A stretch of 53,873 nucleotides of DNA, from contig JAOGAX010000004.1 of NCBI GenBank assembly GCA_028144365.1, forward strand, positions 1 through 53,873, in the 5' to 3' direction. Shown here one piece after another: positions 8,230-16,827 of this stretch. The DNA comes from Aquiluna sp. (GTDB taxonomy: Bacteria; Actinomycetota; Actinomycetes; Actinomycetales; Microbacteriaceae). How positions within the stretch are numbered: the first letter of the stretch is position 1; each line of letters starts with the position of its first letter. Made by a program: the position numbers and the translations under genes. The notes beneath the pieces are model-generated. The model did not search any database. It was not told where the DNA came from and worked only from the letters and a program-made list of their open reading frames with translations.

Positions 8230-8850
8230 ATGTCAACAACCTCTTCAGCTGCCCCTATGACCATTCAGCGGCCAAACGCGACGAGCGTTGGAACGATTGT
8301 TTGGCTTGGCAGCGAGGTTATGTTCTTCGCTGGCCTATTCGCGATGTACTTCTCGCTCAGAGCTGGCGCCCCTGATTTATGGGCAAATGACACCCAAATT
8401 TTGAATGTGCCCTTTGCTCTGGCAAACACGCTAATCCTGGTCGCCAGCTCATTTACGGCACAGTTTGGGGTCTTTGCCGCCGAGCGCATGCAGGCTCGTA
8501 GAACAGGTCTCTCCCCCGCCAAGTGGGGAATGGTCGAGTGGTTCTTCCTCACCTATTTGATGGGTTCAGTGTTTGTGGCCGGCCAGGTTTGGGAGTATGC
8601 GCAGCTTGTTGCCGAGGGTGTCACCCTGAGCAGCAACTCCTACGGCTCTGCTTTTTACATAACCACCGGCTTCCATGCGCTGCACGTAACAGGAGGCCTA
8701 ATCGCCTTCCTACTAGTTATCGGTAGGGCCTATGCCGCTAAGAATTTCGGACACCGCGAAGCAACCAGTGCCATTGTTACCTCCTACTACTGGCACTTTG
8801 TGGACGTTGTCTGGATTGGCCTTTTCCTAGTTGTCTACGTGCTGAAGTAA
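8230..8850 (+). CDS. ctaE: Cytochrome c oxidase subunit III
   Basis: Subunit III of the aa3-type terminal oxidase, an accessory membrane subunit that stabilises the proton-pumping core. The 206-residue protein has five membrane segments, as usual for actinobacterial CtaE, with the conserved [28 protein letters not shown] and [14 protein letters not shown] stretches. It is the first gene of the ctaE-qcrC-qcrA-qcrB operon, seven bases apart from qcrC. Transcription is probably leaderless from the TACAAT box. The other aa3 subunits lie on the opposite strand at 13421-16382. Confidence 0.96.
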   Translation: MSTTSSAAPMTIQRPNATSVGTIVWLGSEVMFFAGLFAMYFSLRAGAPDLWANDTQILNVPFALANTLILVASSFTAQFGVFAAERMQARRTGLSPAKWGMVEWFFLTYLMGSVFVAGQVWEYAQLVAEGVTLSSNSYGSAFYITTGFHALHVTGGLIAFLLVIGRAYAAKNFGHREATSAIVTSYYWHFVDVVWIGLFLVVYVLK

Positions 8851-8856
8851 TCGAAG

Positions 8857-9645
8857 ATGGAGAGCAATTTGAACCCTCAGAAGCCAATGCGTCGTCGCCC
8901 CTGGGCTCTTGGCGTCGTGATCTTCCTCGGACTCATCCTGTCCGGTGGAGGTTATGCAGCTGCGACCCAGACTTTCGAAGCAGAGTTTGGCTCACCTGAG
9001 CAGGTTGAAGAGGGTCGCAAGCTATTTTTGGCTAACTGCGCATCCTGCCACGGAACCAATGGTGAGGGTGCAATCGGAGGGCCTAGCCTGATTGGTGTTG
9101 GCGCAGCCTCTGTTGACTTCCAGGTTGGAACCGGCCGCATGCCGGGTCAGGCCTCTGGACCACAGCTATATAAGAAGCCTGTTCAGTTCACTGAGGAGCA
9201 GATTGCAGCAATGGCTGCCTACGTAGCATCCCTAGCTCCCGGGCCCGCTATTCCGCCCGAGGAGTACCTCAGGACAGACGGGGACCCAACCCACGGTGGC
9301 GAGCTCTTCCGCATCAACTGCGCAATGTGTCACAACGCTGTTGGTGCAGGTGGAGCGCTAACCGAGGGTAAATTTGCCCCGGCACTGGACGGAGTAACGG
9401 AAAAGCATATTTATGAGGCCATGGTTACTGGTCCCCAGAACATGCCGGTATTCAACGATGCCAACCTGACCCCTGAGGACAAGAAAGACATCATCACCTA
9501 CCTCAAGTACGTTGAGGAAAACGGCTCTGTCGGTGGCTTCGAGCTTGGTTCGATTGGTCCTGTGGCCGAGGGATTGTTTACCTGGATCTTCGGGTTAGGG
9601 TTCATAATCGCAATTACGGTTTGGTTGGGAGCGAAGGCTAACTAA
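8857..9645 (+). CDS. qcrC: Dihaem cytochrome c subunit of the bc1 complex
   Basis: QcrC is the fused cytochrome cc subunit that passes electrons from the Rieske protein directly to the CuA centre of CtaC, so no soluble cytochrome c is needed. Two CxxCH haem sites are visible, CASCH at residues 61-65 and CAMCH at 155-159, each in its own cytochrome c fold. An N-terminal anchor follows the basic MRRRPW, and a C-terminal membrane helix (GLFTWIFGLGFIIAITVWLG) closes the 262-residue chain. Its stop shares one base with the qcrA ATG. An alternative start, Met11, has no better ribosome site. Confidence 0.96.
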   Translation: MESNLNPQKPMRRRPWALGVVIFLGLILSGGGYAAATQTFEAEFGSPEQVEEGRKLFLANCASCHGTNGEGAIGGPSLIGVGAASVDFQVGTGRMPGQASGPQLYKKPVQFTEEQIAAMAAYVASLAPGPAIPPEEYLRTDGDPTHGGELFRINCAMCHNAVGAGGALTEGKFAPALDGVTEKHIYEAMVTGPQNMPVFNDANLTPEDKKDIITYLKYVEENGSVGGFELGSIGPVAEGLFTWIFGLGFIIAITVWLGAKAN

Positions 9646-10661
9646 TGAGTGAAGTGCAGAAGTACGACTCAGGCAGCGCCACCAATATCGAGCGCCCGAT
9701 TTCTGACCCCGGAATTGAGCCCCATCGCGTCCGAATGACGGACAAGAGCGAAAAGCACGCGAAGACCGCCGAGCGTCAAATCTCATTCATGTTCCTTGTC
9801 TCCATCGTGGGCGCAATCATTGCGGTATGGGGCTTCGTGGCTTTCCCAATTGTCGGTGGTGACCTGTCTGCAACTCGCAACAATGCTTTCTGGATGGGCA
9901 TTGGCATGGCGCTGTCGCTGCTTGGAATCGGTTTTGGTGCGGTTCACTGGGCTAAGACGCTGATGCCTGACAATGAAGTTTCGGAGTCCCGCCACCCCGC
10001 TCGCAGCTCCGACGAAGCGCGCGCCAAGGCCATCGAAATTGTAAAACTCGCCGACGGAGAGTCTGGCTTTACTAGAAGAAAGCTGATTCGAAGGACGCTC
10101 TACGGTGCGTTGGCATTCTTCCCAATCCCAGCTGTAGTGATCTTTGGCGATCTAGGCCCGCAGGTCGGTGACACGCTCAAGCACACCATGTGGCGCGCTG
10201 GCACGAGGCTCACCAAAGACCCAACCGGCATCCCAATCAAGGCTTCCGAGGTAACAATCGGATCTGTCTTCCACGTCATCCCCGAGGGGCTAAAGGACTT
10301 GGAAGAGCACAAACTGGAGGAAAAAGCCAAGGCTGCGGTTCTTTTGGTGCGCGTCAATCCAGGCGACCTAAAAGAAGACCCAGAAAAGGCCAACTGGAGT
10401 TATGACGGAATCGTCGCCTACTCCAAAATCTGCACCCACGTGGGCTGCCCTGTGGCTCTATATGAGCAGCACACACACCACCTGCTATGCCCTTGCCACC
10501 AATCAACATTTGATCTGGCTGACCACTGCAAAGTGGTCTTTGGGCCTGCAGCCCGTCCTCTCCCCCAGCTACCAATTGCTGTGGACGACGAGGGCTACCT
10601 GGTCGCACAAAGCGACTTCCTCGAGCCAATTGGCCCATCATTCTGGGACATAAGGAAGTAA
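9645..10661 (+). CDS. qcrA: Rieske iron-sulfur subunit of the bc1 complex
   Basis: QcrA carries the high-potential 2Fe-2S cluster that takes electrons from menaquinol and hands them to QcrC. The cluster ligands are clear: CTHVGC at residues 263-268 and CPCH at 282-285. Unlike mitochondrial Rieske proteins it has three membrane segments (about 48-70, 82-101 and 150-170), the actinobacterial form, with a twin-arginine-like basic patch (TRRKLIRR) before the third. 338 residues. It overlaps qcrC by one base (TAATG) and lies four bases from qcrB. Confidence 0.96.
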   Translation: MSEVQKYDSGSATNIERPISDPGIEPHRVRMTDKSEKHAKTAERQISFMFLVSIVGAIIAVWGFVAFPIVGGDLSATRNNAFWMGIGMALSLLGIGFGAVHWAKTLMPDNEVSESRHPARSSDEARAKAIEIVKLADGESGFTRRKLIRRTLYGALAFFPIPAVVIFGDLGPQVGDTLKHTMWRAGTRLTKDPTGIPIKASEVTIGSVFHVIPEGLKDLEEHKLEEKAKAAVLLVRVNPGDLKEDPEKANWSYDGIVAYSKICTHVGCPVALYEQHTHHLLCPCHQSTFDLADHCKVVFGPAARPLPQLPIAVDDEGYLVAQSDFLEPIGPSFWDIRK

Positions 10662-10665
10662 GCAC

Positions 10666-12312
10666 ATGAGTTCAGTAACCGAACCGACAACGGCAGTAGG
10701 TAAGACTGCCGATTATCTAGACGACCGGCTGTCGCTGGGAACGGTCATCAAGCAATTTGGTCGCAAGGTGTTCCCCGACCACTGGAGCTTCATGCTCGGT
10801 GAGGTCGCGCTCTGGTCCTTTGTGGTCGTTGTGCTCTCTGGAACATTCCTGACTTTCTTCTACGAGCCATCCATGGCCCACACCTACTACGACGGCAGCT
10901 ACGCCCCGCTCAAGGGTGCGGAAATGACAGTTGCCTACGCCTCCTCGCTAGACATCAGCTTTGACATCCGCGGTGGTTTGATCATGCGTCAGATTCACCA
11001 CTGGGGTGCACTAATTTTTGTTGCCGCCTCCGGGCTTCACATGCTCCGTGTTTTCTTCACCGGTGCATTCCGCAAGCCACGCGAGCTCAACTGGGTTATC
11101 GGATTCCTGCTCTTCCTCATGGGAATGGGCGCCGGCTTCACCGGCTACTCACTACCTGATGACCTGCTCTCCGGTAACGGTCTGAGAATCATCGACGGCA
11201 TGATCAAGGGAATCCCAGTAATCGGGCCTGCGGTCTCCTCGGGCTTCTTTGGAGGCGAGTTCCCGGGCACTGAGGTAATTCCGAGGCTCTACTCGCTACA
11301 CATCATGATCTTGCCTGCGCTTATCATCGCGCTGTTGGCCGCCCACCTCTTGCTTCTAGTAATTCACATGCACACCCACTACCCCGGACCTGGACGTCGT
11401 GACGACAATGTTGTTGGCTATCCACTGATGCCGGTTTACGTGGCAAAGGCGGGTGGATTCTTCTTCCTAGTCTTCGGTGTGATTGCCGCAATTTCAGCCC
11501 TGTTCACCATCAACCCAATTTGGAACTACGGTCCTTATGACCCATCGCCTGTTTCCGCGGGTACCCAGCCTGACTGGTACATCGGTTGGCTCGATGGCGC
11601 ATTGCGTCTGGCCCCAGGTGGCCTAGATTTTGCGATCTTTGGCTACGTCATCCCAATGGGTGTCATGTTGCCAATCATCGTATCGCTCGTGTTCCTGGTA
11701 CTGGTTGCCGTCTATCCATTTATTGAGGCCTGGGTTACTGGCGACAAGCGTGACCACCACGTCCTAGACAGGCCACGCAACGCCCCAACCAGGACCGCAA
11801 TTGGTGCAGCCGGAGTAACTTTCTACGCAGTCCTCTGGGCAGGTGCCTCCACAGACCTAATTGCGATCTTCTTCCAGATGTCGCTCAACCACGTTCTAAC
11901 CGCGATGCAGGTACTACTGGTTATCGGACCGGTAATTGCATACTGGGTGACCAAACGAGCCTGCCTAGCGCTTCAGCGCAAGGACCGCGAGATTGCCCTG
12001 CACGGACGAGAGACTGGAAGAGTTGTTCGACTCCCCCACGGCGAATACATCGAGGTTCACGAGCCCGTCGACAAGTATGAGCTCTGGAAGCTCGTTGACT
12101 TCAAGGACTACGAGCCGATCATGCCTAGGCCCAACAAGAAGGGCAAGATCACCGTCGGAACAAAGCTCCGCTCTGCGATCTCAAAGATCTACTTCGAAGA
12201 CCGCATTGCTCCTGTTTCCAAGGCGGAATACGAGCTTGCTCACGCTGACCACTCCCCCGCTATTGAAGAAAGTGCAAAGCGCAAGCCAAAGCAGCTCAAG
12301 AAGAAGCTCTAA
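10666..12312 (+). CDS. qcrB: Cytochrome b subunit of the bc1 complex
   Basis: QcrB is the two-b-haem membrane core where menaquinol is oxidised. Haem-ligand histidines are seen in RQIHHWGALIF with GLHMLRVF and in YSLHIMILP with HLLLLVIHMHTHYPGPGR; WNYGPYDPSPV holds the quinol-site PDW-region equivalent (TQPDWYIGWLDG). The 548-residue chain carries the long polar C-terminal extension typical of actinobacteria, rich in Lys at its end. AAGGA nine bases before the ATG is a fair ribosome site. The operon ends at the bidirectional terminator 12329-12360. Confidence 0.96.
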   Translation: MSSVTEPTTAVGKTADYLDDRLSLGTVIKQFGRKVFPDHWSFMLGEVALWSFVVVVLSGTFLTFFYEPSMAHTYYDGSYAPLKGAEMTVAYASSLDISFDIRGGLIMRQIHHWGALIFVAASGLHMLRVFFTGAFRKPRELNWVIGFLLFLMGMGAGFTGYSLPDDLLSGNGLRIIDGMIKGIPVIGPAVSSGFFGGEFPGTEVIPRLYSLHIMILPALIIALLAAHLLLLVIHMHTHYPGPGRRDDNVVGYPLMPVYVAKAGGFFFLVFGVIAAISALFTINPIWNYGPYDPSPVSAGTQPDWYIGWLDGALRLAPGGLDFAIFGYVIPMGVMLPIIVSLVFLVLVAVYPFIEAWVTGDKRDHHVLDRPRNAPTRTAIGAAGVTFYAVLWAGASTDLIAIFFQMSLNHVLTAMQVLLVIGPVIAYWVTKRACLALQRKDREIALHGRETGRVVRLPHGEYIEVHEPVDKYELWKLVDFKDYEPIMPRPNKKGKITVGTKLRSAISKIYFEDRIAPVSKAEYELAHADHSPAIEESAKRKPKQLKKKL

Positions 12313-12328
12313 CTAATTAGATACCAGG

Positions 12329-12360
12329 AAAACCCCCGCAGAATAATCTGTGGGGGTTTT
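12329..12360. terminator. Bidirectional intrinsic terminator between qcrB and the GNAT gene
   Basis: AAAACCCCCGCAGA (12329-12342) pairs with TCTGTGGGGGTTTT (12347-12360) over a four-base loop, 14 pairs with one G-T. T-runs follow the stem on both strands, so it can end the ctaE-qcrCAB transcript and the opposing GNAT transcript. The GNAT stop codon begins at the next base. Confidence 0.9.
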
Positions 12361-12915
12361 CTATAGCTCCTTCACAACGAGGACATGCTGTCCGTCAATC
12401 ATCGGGCCTTCATTGAACCCAAACTTCTTATAGAGCGAGAGCGGGCCTCTATAGCCCCAAGCTTCGAACTGTCCGCCTGCAAGCGGTGCTGCCTGCACTC
12501 TCTTGAAGCCTTGGGCCGGCAGATCCTCCAAGGCAAATTCAAGCAGCGCGCTTGCGACGCCCTGAGACTGCTTCTCTGCTTCTACGGAAAAGCAAATAAT
12601 TGTTGCGACACCCTCCTCGCCTTTTGGAAGCAGGCGAAAGTTGTTGTGGCTGTTCGCGGCCATCCACCCGATTACCTTCTCACCTTCAGGTGACTCCTCA
12701 AGGGCTAAGTAGCCCTGCATGACTCCAGCGGCGATGCGGTCGCAGGCCAACACCCTGTTGGATTCTGCGGTTGCCTCTTTGTTTTCGGAAGCAGAGTTTA
12801 GGTATTCCTGGCAATAGCAACCGTGCCACTGAGGCTGGGAAGAAAAGGCTGGACCGTCCATGAATTCTAGAAAAGCGTTGGTCTCTCGAGGGCTGAGTCG
12901 TCTGATTTCAAGCAC
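12361..12915 (-). CDS. GNAT family N-acetyltransferase
   Basis: A GCN5-related acetyltransferase of 184 residues; the substrate cannot be told. The acetyl-CoA region is seen in IICFSVEAEKQSQGVASALL (a Q-S-Q-G-V-A form of the Q/R-x-x-G-x-G/A loop), followed by a C-terminal YKKFGF segment. An N-terminal WHGCYCQEYL, with two cysteines after a tryptophan, marks a subgroup seen in many bacteria and might bind a metal or thiol. Start is GTG at 12915, six bases after a TAGCCT -10 box with no ribosome site. It is a lone gene between the qcrB terminator and ssrA. Confidence 0.85.
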   Translation of the reverse strand: MLEIRRLSPRETNAFLEFMDGPAFSSQPQWHGCYCQEYLNSASENKEATAESNRVLACDRIAAGVMQGYLALEESPEGEKVIGWMAANSHNNFRLLPKGEEGVATIICFSVEAEKQSQGVASALLEFALEDLPAQGFKRVQAAPLAGGQFEAWGYRGPLSLYKKFGFNEGPMIDGQHVLVVKEL

Positions 12916-12927
12916 CTAATCAGGCTA
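12916..12927 (-). promoter_or_regulatory. Leaderless-type -10 box of the GNAT gene
   Basis: TAGCCT on the minus strand (12927-12922), then six bases, then the GTG start at 12915; no Shine-Dalgarno sequence. Same form as the boxes at 6304, 8132, 8218 and 18238. Confidence 0.45.
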
Positions 12928-12936
12928 GCTTAAACA

Positions 12937-12966
12937 GCAAAGCCAACCCTGGTGGGCTGGCTTTGC
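12937..12966 (-). terminator. ssrA terminator
   Basis: Three bases after the tmRNA CCA end, GCAAAGCCAGCCC pairs with GGGTTGGCTTTGC (minus strand) around ACCA: 13 pairs with one G-T. A short T stretch (CTGTTTAAG) follows. It should end or set the 3' limit of the tmRNA precursor before RNase trimming. Confidence 0.75.
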
Positions 12967-12969
12967 GAT

Positions 12970-13341
12970 TGGTGGAGATGCCGGGAATCGAACCCGGGTC
13001 CACTGCAGCGTTCATGACTCTTCTACGGGTGTAGCCTCCAAAGGCGTTCTACTCGGCTGCGGAATTTGTCGGAGGCAACTACGCCGACCAGCCCAGTCAA
13101 AGTAAAAAGTCCCGATTAGGCCTTTGACGCACCAAATCAGCGAGATTTCTAAATGACGTTTGGAACTAGGTCGAAATCAAACCTAGGCAAACGGACTTCG
13201 GGGCTAGCTTAAGCAGCTAGGGCGAAGTCGGCGCGCTTTGTATTGGCACCTATAGTTTTGCACAGAGCGTTTACGAGATAACTGTGCATCCTCGACCCGC
13301 TTCTTTCACTCATCATTACAGTGTCGAAACCGATCATCCCC
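12970..13341 (-). ncRNA. ssrA: Transfer-messenger RNA (tmRNA)
   Basis: tmRNA frees ribosomes stalled on broken mRNAs by adding a degradation tag. The 372-base RNA starts GGGGATGATCGG and ends GGCATCTCCACCA, with a T-arm GGTTCGATTCC, so the tRNA-like domain is complete and CCA is encoded. The tag frame at 13247-13209 reads ANTKRADFALAA with resume codon GCC and stop TAA; the ALAA end is the usual ClpXP/ClpAP-type degron. One-piece form. It lies between the GNAT gene and ctaF on the same strand, with its own terminator; a promoter is not clear in the 45 bases upstream. Confidence 0.95.
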
Positions 13342-13379
13342 ATGTTTAGTTTTTTAGCTACAAGCCCTTGCGGGCAGCA

Positions 13380-13407
13380 GAAAAGGATAACACCCAATGG
13401 TGTCATC
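13380..13407 (-). terminator. Terminator after ctaF
   Basis: On the minus strand GATGACACC (13407-13399) pairs with GGTGTTATC (13394-13386) over loop ATTG, nine pairs with one G-T, followed by CCTTTTCTG. It lies 13 bases after the ctaF stop and ends the erpA/ctaCDF transcript before ssrA. Confidence 0.75.
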
Positions 13408-13420
13408 TTGCTGAGAATTG

Positions 13421-13834
13421 CTAGTGAGCGTGTGCGAAGCGGTCGTATTCGAATACGAATCCAACCACCGCTACCACCGCAAATGGGACGGCGATGAAGA
13501 AAAGCCACCAACCCACGGCCAATGCAGCAAATGCTAGCCCGCTGGACGCACCTAAGAATAGAGGCCACCAGCTCCATGGTGAGAAGAAGCCAACCTCACC
13601 GGCTCCTTCTTCAATCTCTCCATCCAGGTTGTCTTCAGGAAGCGTTGCGCTCCGGCGCATACCGCTAAAGAGATAGAAGGCAATAAAGATCGAGAGGACA
13701 ACCAGTAGGCCTATCGCCGCAGTGCCAATCGGCTCCACGGCACCAGTGTCGATGTAGGTCCAAATCGCGTAGGCAATGTCAGCAACTGTAAAGTAGGCCG
13801 CCATCACCAGGAGGATGACAATGTTGGAACGCAT
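13421..13834 (-). CDS. ctaF: Cytochrome c oxidase subunit IV (actinobacterial type)
   Basis: A small membrane subunit found in actinobacterial aa3 oxidases. The 137-residue protein has two N-terminal membrane segments (about 5-27 and 35-57), a soluble acidic loop (EDNLDGEIEEGAG), the signature GFFSPWSWWPLFL, and two further hydrophobic segments, ending in FEYDRFAHAH. Its ATG shares one base with the ctaD stop (TAATG), so the two are translationally coupled. A hairpin terminator follows. No catalytic residues are expected; the family role is complex stability. Confidence 0.95.
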   Translation of the reverse strand: MRSNIVILLVMAAYFTVADIAYAIWTYIDTGAVEPIGTAAIGLLVVLSIFIAFYLFSGMRRSATLPEDNLDGEIEEGAGEVGFFSPWSWWPLFLGASSGLAFAALAVGWWLFFIAVPFAVVAVVGFVFEYDRFAHAH

Positions 13835-15525
13835 TAGATGCGTCCCTCCTTGGCATAGGCTTCCTTCGCCTCAGGTGCTGCGTACTCTGGGTAGTTCATG
13901 TCGAAAGCAGGCGACTCTGAGCGGATCCTTGGGATGGAGTGGAAGTTGTGTCTCGGGATTGGCGACTCGGTTGCCCATTCGAGTGAGCGTCCATAGCCCC
14001 ATGGGTCCTTGAGCTCGACCTTTACGCCATTGCGATAGGTGATCCAGACATTCCACAGGAACGGAACCATAGATAGAGCCAAGATCGCAGCACCAGCACT
14101 GGAGAGCAAGTTCATCTCGGTAAAGCCATCCTCGGGGAGGTATGTCGCGTAACGGCGAGGCATACCAACAACTCCAAGCCAGTGCTGGACTAGGAAGGTC
14201 GTGTGGAAGCCAACGAAGAGAATCCAGAAGTGAATCTTGCCAAGTCGCTCATTGAGCATTTTTCCGGTGAATTTTGGCCACCAGAAGTAGAAACCAGCAA
14301 ACATCGCAAACACCACTGTGCCAAAGACCACGTAGTGGAAGTGGGCTACCACGAAGTAGGAGTCAGATAGGTGGAAGTCGAGTGCTGGGGAAGCCAGGAT
14401 TACGCCGGTGAGTCCACCGAAGACGAAACTGACCAGGAAGCCGAGGCTCCACAACATTGGTGTTTCGAACGTGACCGAACCTCGCCACATTGTTCCGATC
14501 CAGTTAAATATCTTCACGCCTGTCGGCACGGCAATAAGCATCGTTGTGAAGGCGAAGAATGGCAGTAGCACCTGGCCGGTCACATACATGTGGTGAGCCC
14601 AAACTGTCATTGACAGTGCAGCGATTGCAATGGTTGCGTACACGAGTGTCTTATAGCCAAAGATTGGCTTGCGACTGAATACCGGGAAAATCTCTGAAAC
14701 TATTCCAAAGAATGGCAGCGCGATGATGTAAACCTCGGGGTGTCCGAAGAACCAGAAGAGGTGCTGCCAAAGCATCGCTCCACCATTTTCCGGGTCAAAG
14801 ATGTGAGCTCCGAACCTTCGGTCGGCTCCAAGTGCAAACAAAGCAGAAGCGAGTGGTGGGAAGCACATGATGATCAGAATCGAGGTAACCATTGTGTTCC
14901 AGGTGAAAATTGGCATGCGCCACATCGTCATTCCGGGGGCTCGCATCGTGATGATCGTGGTGATGAAGTTCACTCCACCCAGGATTGTGCCAAAACCGCT
15001 GAGGGCAAGTCCAAAGACCCACAAATCGCCGCCGATACCGGGAGAAAAGGTCGTGCTCGAGAGCGGAGCATAAGCAAACCAGCCGAACGAGGCAGCTCCC
15101 TGAGGAGTGAAAAACCCTGCAACTGCGATAAACGATCCGAAACTAAAGAACCAGTAGGCAATCGCATTTAGCCTGGGAAAGGCCACATCAGGCGCTCCAA
15201 TTTGAACCGGCATCAGGACGTTAGCAAAGCCAGCAAAAAGTGGAGTCGCGAACATCAAAAGCATGATGGTGCCGTGCATGGTGAAAAGCTGGTTGTACTG
15301 CTCCTTGGTGGCCACAATGTCTAGGCCAGGTAATGCCAGCTGTGCACGTATAACGAGTGCCATGACTCCAGCAATTAGGAAGTAAATAAAGCTGGTTACT
15401 AGGTACAGATAGCCGATCTTTTTGTGATCGGTGGTGGTCATCCAGTCAACAATTACCTGCCCCTTGGACCGCTTTGGCGTGAAGGACGAAGGGTTAGTAG
15501 TTCTTGGTTCAGTAAACGTCGCCAT
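13834..15525 (-). CDS. ctaD: Cytochrome c oxidase subunit I
   Basis: The catalytic, proton-pumping subunit with haem a, haem a3 and CuB. The 563 residues contain the haem a ligand in [10 protein letters not shown], the CuB and cross-linked tyrosine motif GHPEVYI, the CuB pair in WAHHMY, and HFHYV for haems a3 and a. D-channel residues are present in [11 protein letters not shown] and the proton-gating Glu in GHPEV, so this is an A-type pump. Twelve membrane segments fit. Two bases separate it from the ctaC stop. The C-terminal cytoplasmic tail ([15 protein letters not shown]) is typical of actinobacteria. Confidence 0.97.
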   Translation of the reverse strand: MATFTEPRTTNPSSFTPKRSKGQVIVDWMTTTDHKKIGYLYLVTSFIYFLIAGVMALVIRAQLALPGLDIVATKEQYNQLFTMHGTIMLLMFATPLFAGFANVLMPVQIGAPDVAFPRLNAIAYWFFSFGSFIAVAGFFTPQGAASFGWFAYAPLSSTTFSPGIGGDLWVFGLALSGFGTILGGVNFITTIITMRAPGMTMWRMPIFTWNTMVTSILIIMCFPPLASALFALGADRRFGAHIFDPENGGAMLWQHLFWFFGHPEVYIIALPFFGIVSEIFPVFSRKPIFGYKTLVYATIAIAALSMTVWAHHMYVTGQVLLPFFAFTTMLIAVPTGVKIFNWIGTMWRGSVTFETPMLWSLGFLVSFVFGGLTGVILASPALDFHLSDSYFVVAHFHYVVFGTVVFAMFAGFYFWWPKFTGKMLNERLGKIHFWILFVGFHTTFLVQHWLGVVGMPRRYATYLPEDGFTEMNLLSSAGAAILALSMVPFLWNVWITYRNGVKVELKDPWGYGRSLEWATESPIPRHNFHSIPRIRSESPAFDMNYPEYAAPEAKEAYAKEGRI

Positions 15526-15527
15526 TC

Positions 15528-16382
15528 TTAGCCCCTAATCTCTGGATTGCCGCCGGGAAGATTCTGATTTCTGTCGTAATCGGTTGACAGCTGTCCTACG
15601 TTGCCCTTGGCAGCCAAGGCTCCCATCTGCCTGTCGTACTCAGCCTGAGAAACAACCTTTACATTGAAGAGCATCATTGAGTGGTACTCACCGCACAGCT
15701 CAGCGCACTTACCAACGTAGGTGCCCTCCTTTAGAGGCGTGAAGTACATCTCGTTCTGTTGACCAGGGAACATGTCCTTTTTGTAGAGAAACTCGACCAC
15801 CCAGAAGCTGTGAATTACGTCTCTTGATGAAAGATCAATCTGAACTGTCTTACCTACTGGCAGATACAGGGTTGGGAGCGTCTCCATGACGTTTTCCTCG
15901 GCGCCCGTGAACTGAGCCTGAATACCCGACTCATAGACGTTTTCATCCACGTAGTTAAAGTCCCAGCTCCACTGCTTTGCAATAACATGGATGTGGACAT
16001 CTGGATTCTCTGTCTTTGCCTCAATTGCAGCGGTATCACGAGCCGTGAAAGCAAAGAATCCCAGAACCAAGATCAGTGGAACGGCGGTGAATAAGGCTTC
16101 AATTGGCATGTTGTAGCGAAGCTGCGCCGGGATGCCGGTTTCACCCTTTTTTCTTCGGTAGGCCAGAAGTGCCCAAGCCAGAAGGCCCCAGGCCACAGCT
16201 CCCACTCCCAAGAGGACAATCCAAGAGGTGGTCCACAGGCCGATAATGCGGTCAGTGTGGTTCGTTACACCAGCTGCATCTGGCAGAAATCCGCGCTCGA
16301 GCTCTGGAGAGCAGCCACTGAGGGCAAGAAGCAAAGAGGCACTGATTCCTGCAAAGGCTAGGCGTCCAAGCTTCTTAGTCAC
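15528..16382 (-). CDS. ctaC: Cytochrome c oxidase subunit II
   Basis: CtaC holds the binuclear CuA centre that receives electrons from QcrC. From the GTG at 16382 it is a lipoprotein precursor: basic MTKK, a hydrophobic stretch and the lipobox LSGC with Cys24. Two membrane segments follow. CuA ligands are His191, Cys226, Glu228, Cys230, His234 and Met237 ([12 protein letters not shown]). The frame could start at TTG 16397, but GAAGGG lies seven bases before the GTG. That ribosome site is one arm of an 11-bp inverted repeat spanning the whole erpA-ctaC gap. Confidence 0.96.
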   Translation of the reverse strand: MTKKLGRLAFAGISASLLLALSGCSPELERGFLPDAAGVTNHTDRIIGLWTTSWIVLLGVGAVAWGLLAWALLAYRRKKGETGIPAQLRYNMPIEALFTAVPLILVLGFFAFTARDTAAIEAKTENPDVHIHVIAKQWSWDFNYVDENVYESGIQAQFTGAEENVMETLPTLYLPVGKTVQIDLSSRDVIHSFWVVEFLYKKDMFPGQQNEMYFTPLKEGTYVGKCAELCGEYHSMMLFNVKVVSQAEYDRQMGALAAKGNVGQLSTDYDRNQNLPGGNPEIRG

Positions 16383-16388
16383 AGAAAT

Positions 16389-16459
16389 ACCCTTCAAATC
16401 GCTGCGGATGACTCTAAGTTTACCCAGAATCCGCCGGCCAAGTTGGCCATTTGAAGGGT
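16389..16459 (-). promoter_or_regulatory. Structured leader between erpA and ctaC burying the ctaC ribosome site
   Basis: On the minus strand ACCCTTCAAAT (16459-16449), directly after the erpA stop, is a perfect 11-base complement of ATTTGAAGGGT (16399-16389), which contains the ctaC GAAGGG. Between them sit two smaller hairpins: GGCCA/TGGCC at 16448-16436 and GCGGAT/ATCCGC (16434-16429 with 16409-16404) with a 19-base loop. Together they form a tight three-way junction of 71 bases with few unpaired positions. A TAGAGT box (16416-16411) in the large loop could instead be a promoter, in which case only the second arm is transcribed from it. I know of no named RNA element here. Confidence 0.5.
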
Positions 16460-16801
16460 TTAGGAGAAGGAATCTCCACAGGCGCAGGATCCTGAGGCAT
16501 TTGGGTTGTCAATTGTGAATCCCTGCTTCTGAATTGTGTCCTCAAAATCGATCTCGGCACCGTCTAAATAGGGCACGCTCATCATGTCGACAACCACCTC
16601 AACACCTGCGAAGTCAACGAGCGCATCCTCTTCCTCGAGCTGCTCGTCGAAGAAAAGCTGATAAATCAGGCCCGAACATCCGCCCGGCTGCACTGATACT
16701 CGGAGTCTCAGATCATCGCGTCCCTCGGACTCGAGCAGGGCCTTCACCTTGCCTACAGCAGTCTCTGTGAGCTTTACTCCATGAGTCATAACGTCTGTCA
16801 T
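16460..16801 (-). CDS. erpA: A-type iron-sulfur carrier (HesB/IscA/ErpA family)
   Basis: Passes Fe-S clusters to apoproteins. In 113 residues it shows the three conserved cysteines, Cys42 in PGGCSG and Cys106/Cys108 in SCACGDSF, and the NPNASGSC segment of the family. Start is ATG at 16801 with GGAGG six bases upstream. It precedes ctaC by 77 bases on the same strand; the oxidase has haem and copper but no Fe-S cluster, so the link may serve respiratory enzymes more widely, such as the Rieske protein. Whether it is the ErpA or SufA type cannot be decided by sequence reading alone. Confidence 0.93.
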   Translation of the reverse strand: MTDVMTHGVKLTETAVGKVKALLESEGRDDLRLRVSVQPGGCSGLIYQLFFDEQLEEEDALVDFAGVEVVVDMMSVPYLDGAEIDFEDTIQKQGFTIDNPNASGSCACGDSFS

Positions 16802-16827
16802 TGATTTCCTCCGTTACTCAAGTTTAA

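Noticed and set aside
13361-13375. Small GCCC-TTGC-GGGC hairpin upstream of ssrA as a terminator
   Set aside because: Only four pairs and no adjacent T-run; the stronger hairpin at 13386-13407 explains termination of ctaF.
13209-13577. 122-residue minus-strand frame ending in the tmRNA tag
   Set aside because: It runs through ctaF in another frame and then the tmRNA; only the last 12 codons are real, as the tag.
14740-15171. 143-residue plus-strand frame with many charged residues
   Set aside because: It is the antisense of ctaD, low in hydrophobic residues and without family likeness or a ribosome site.
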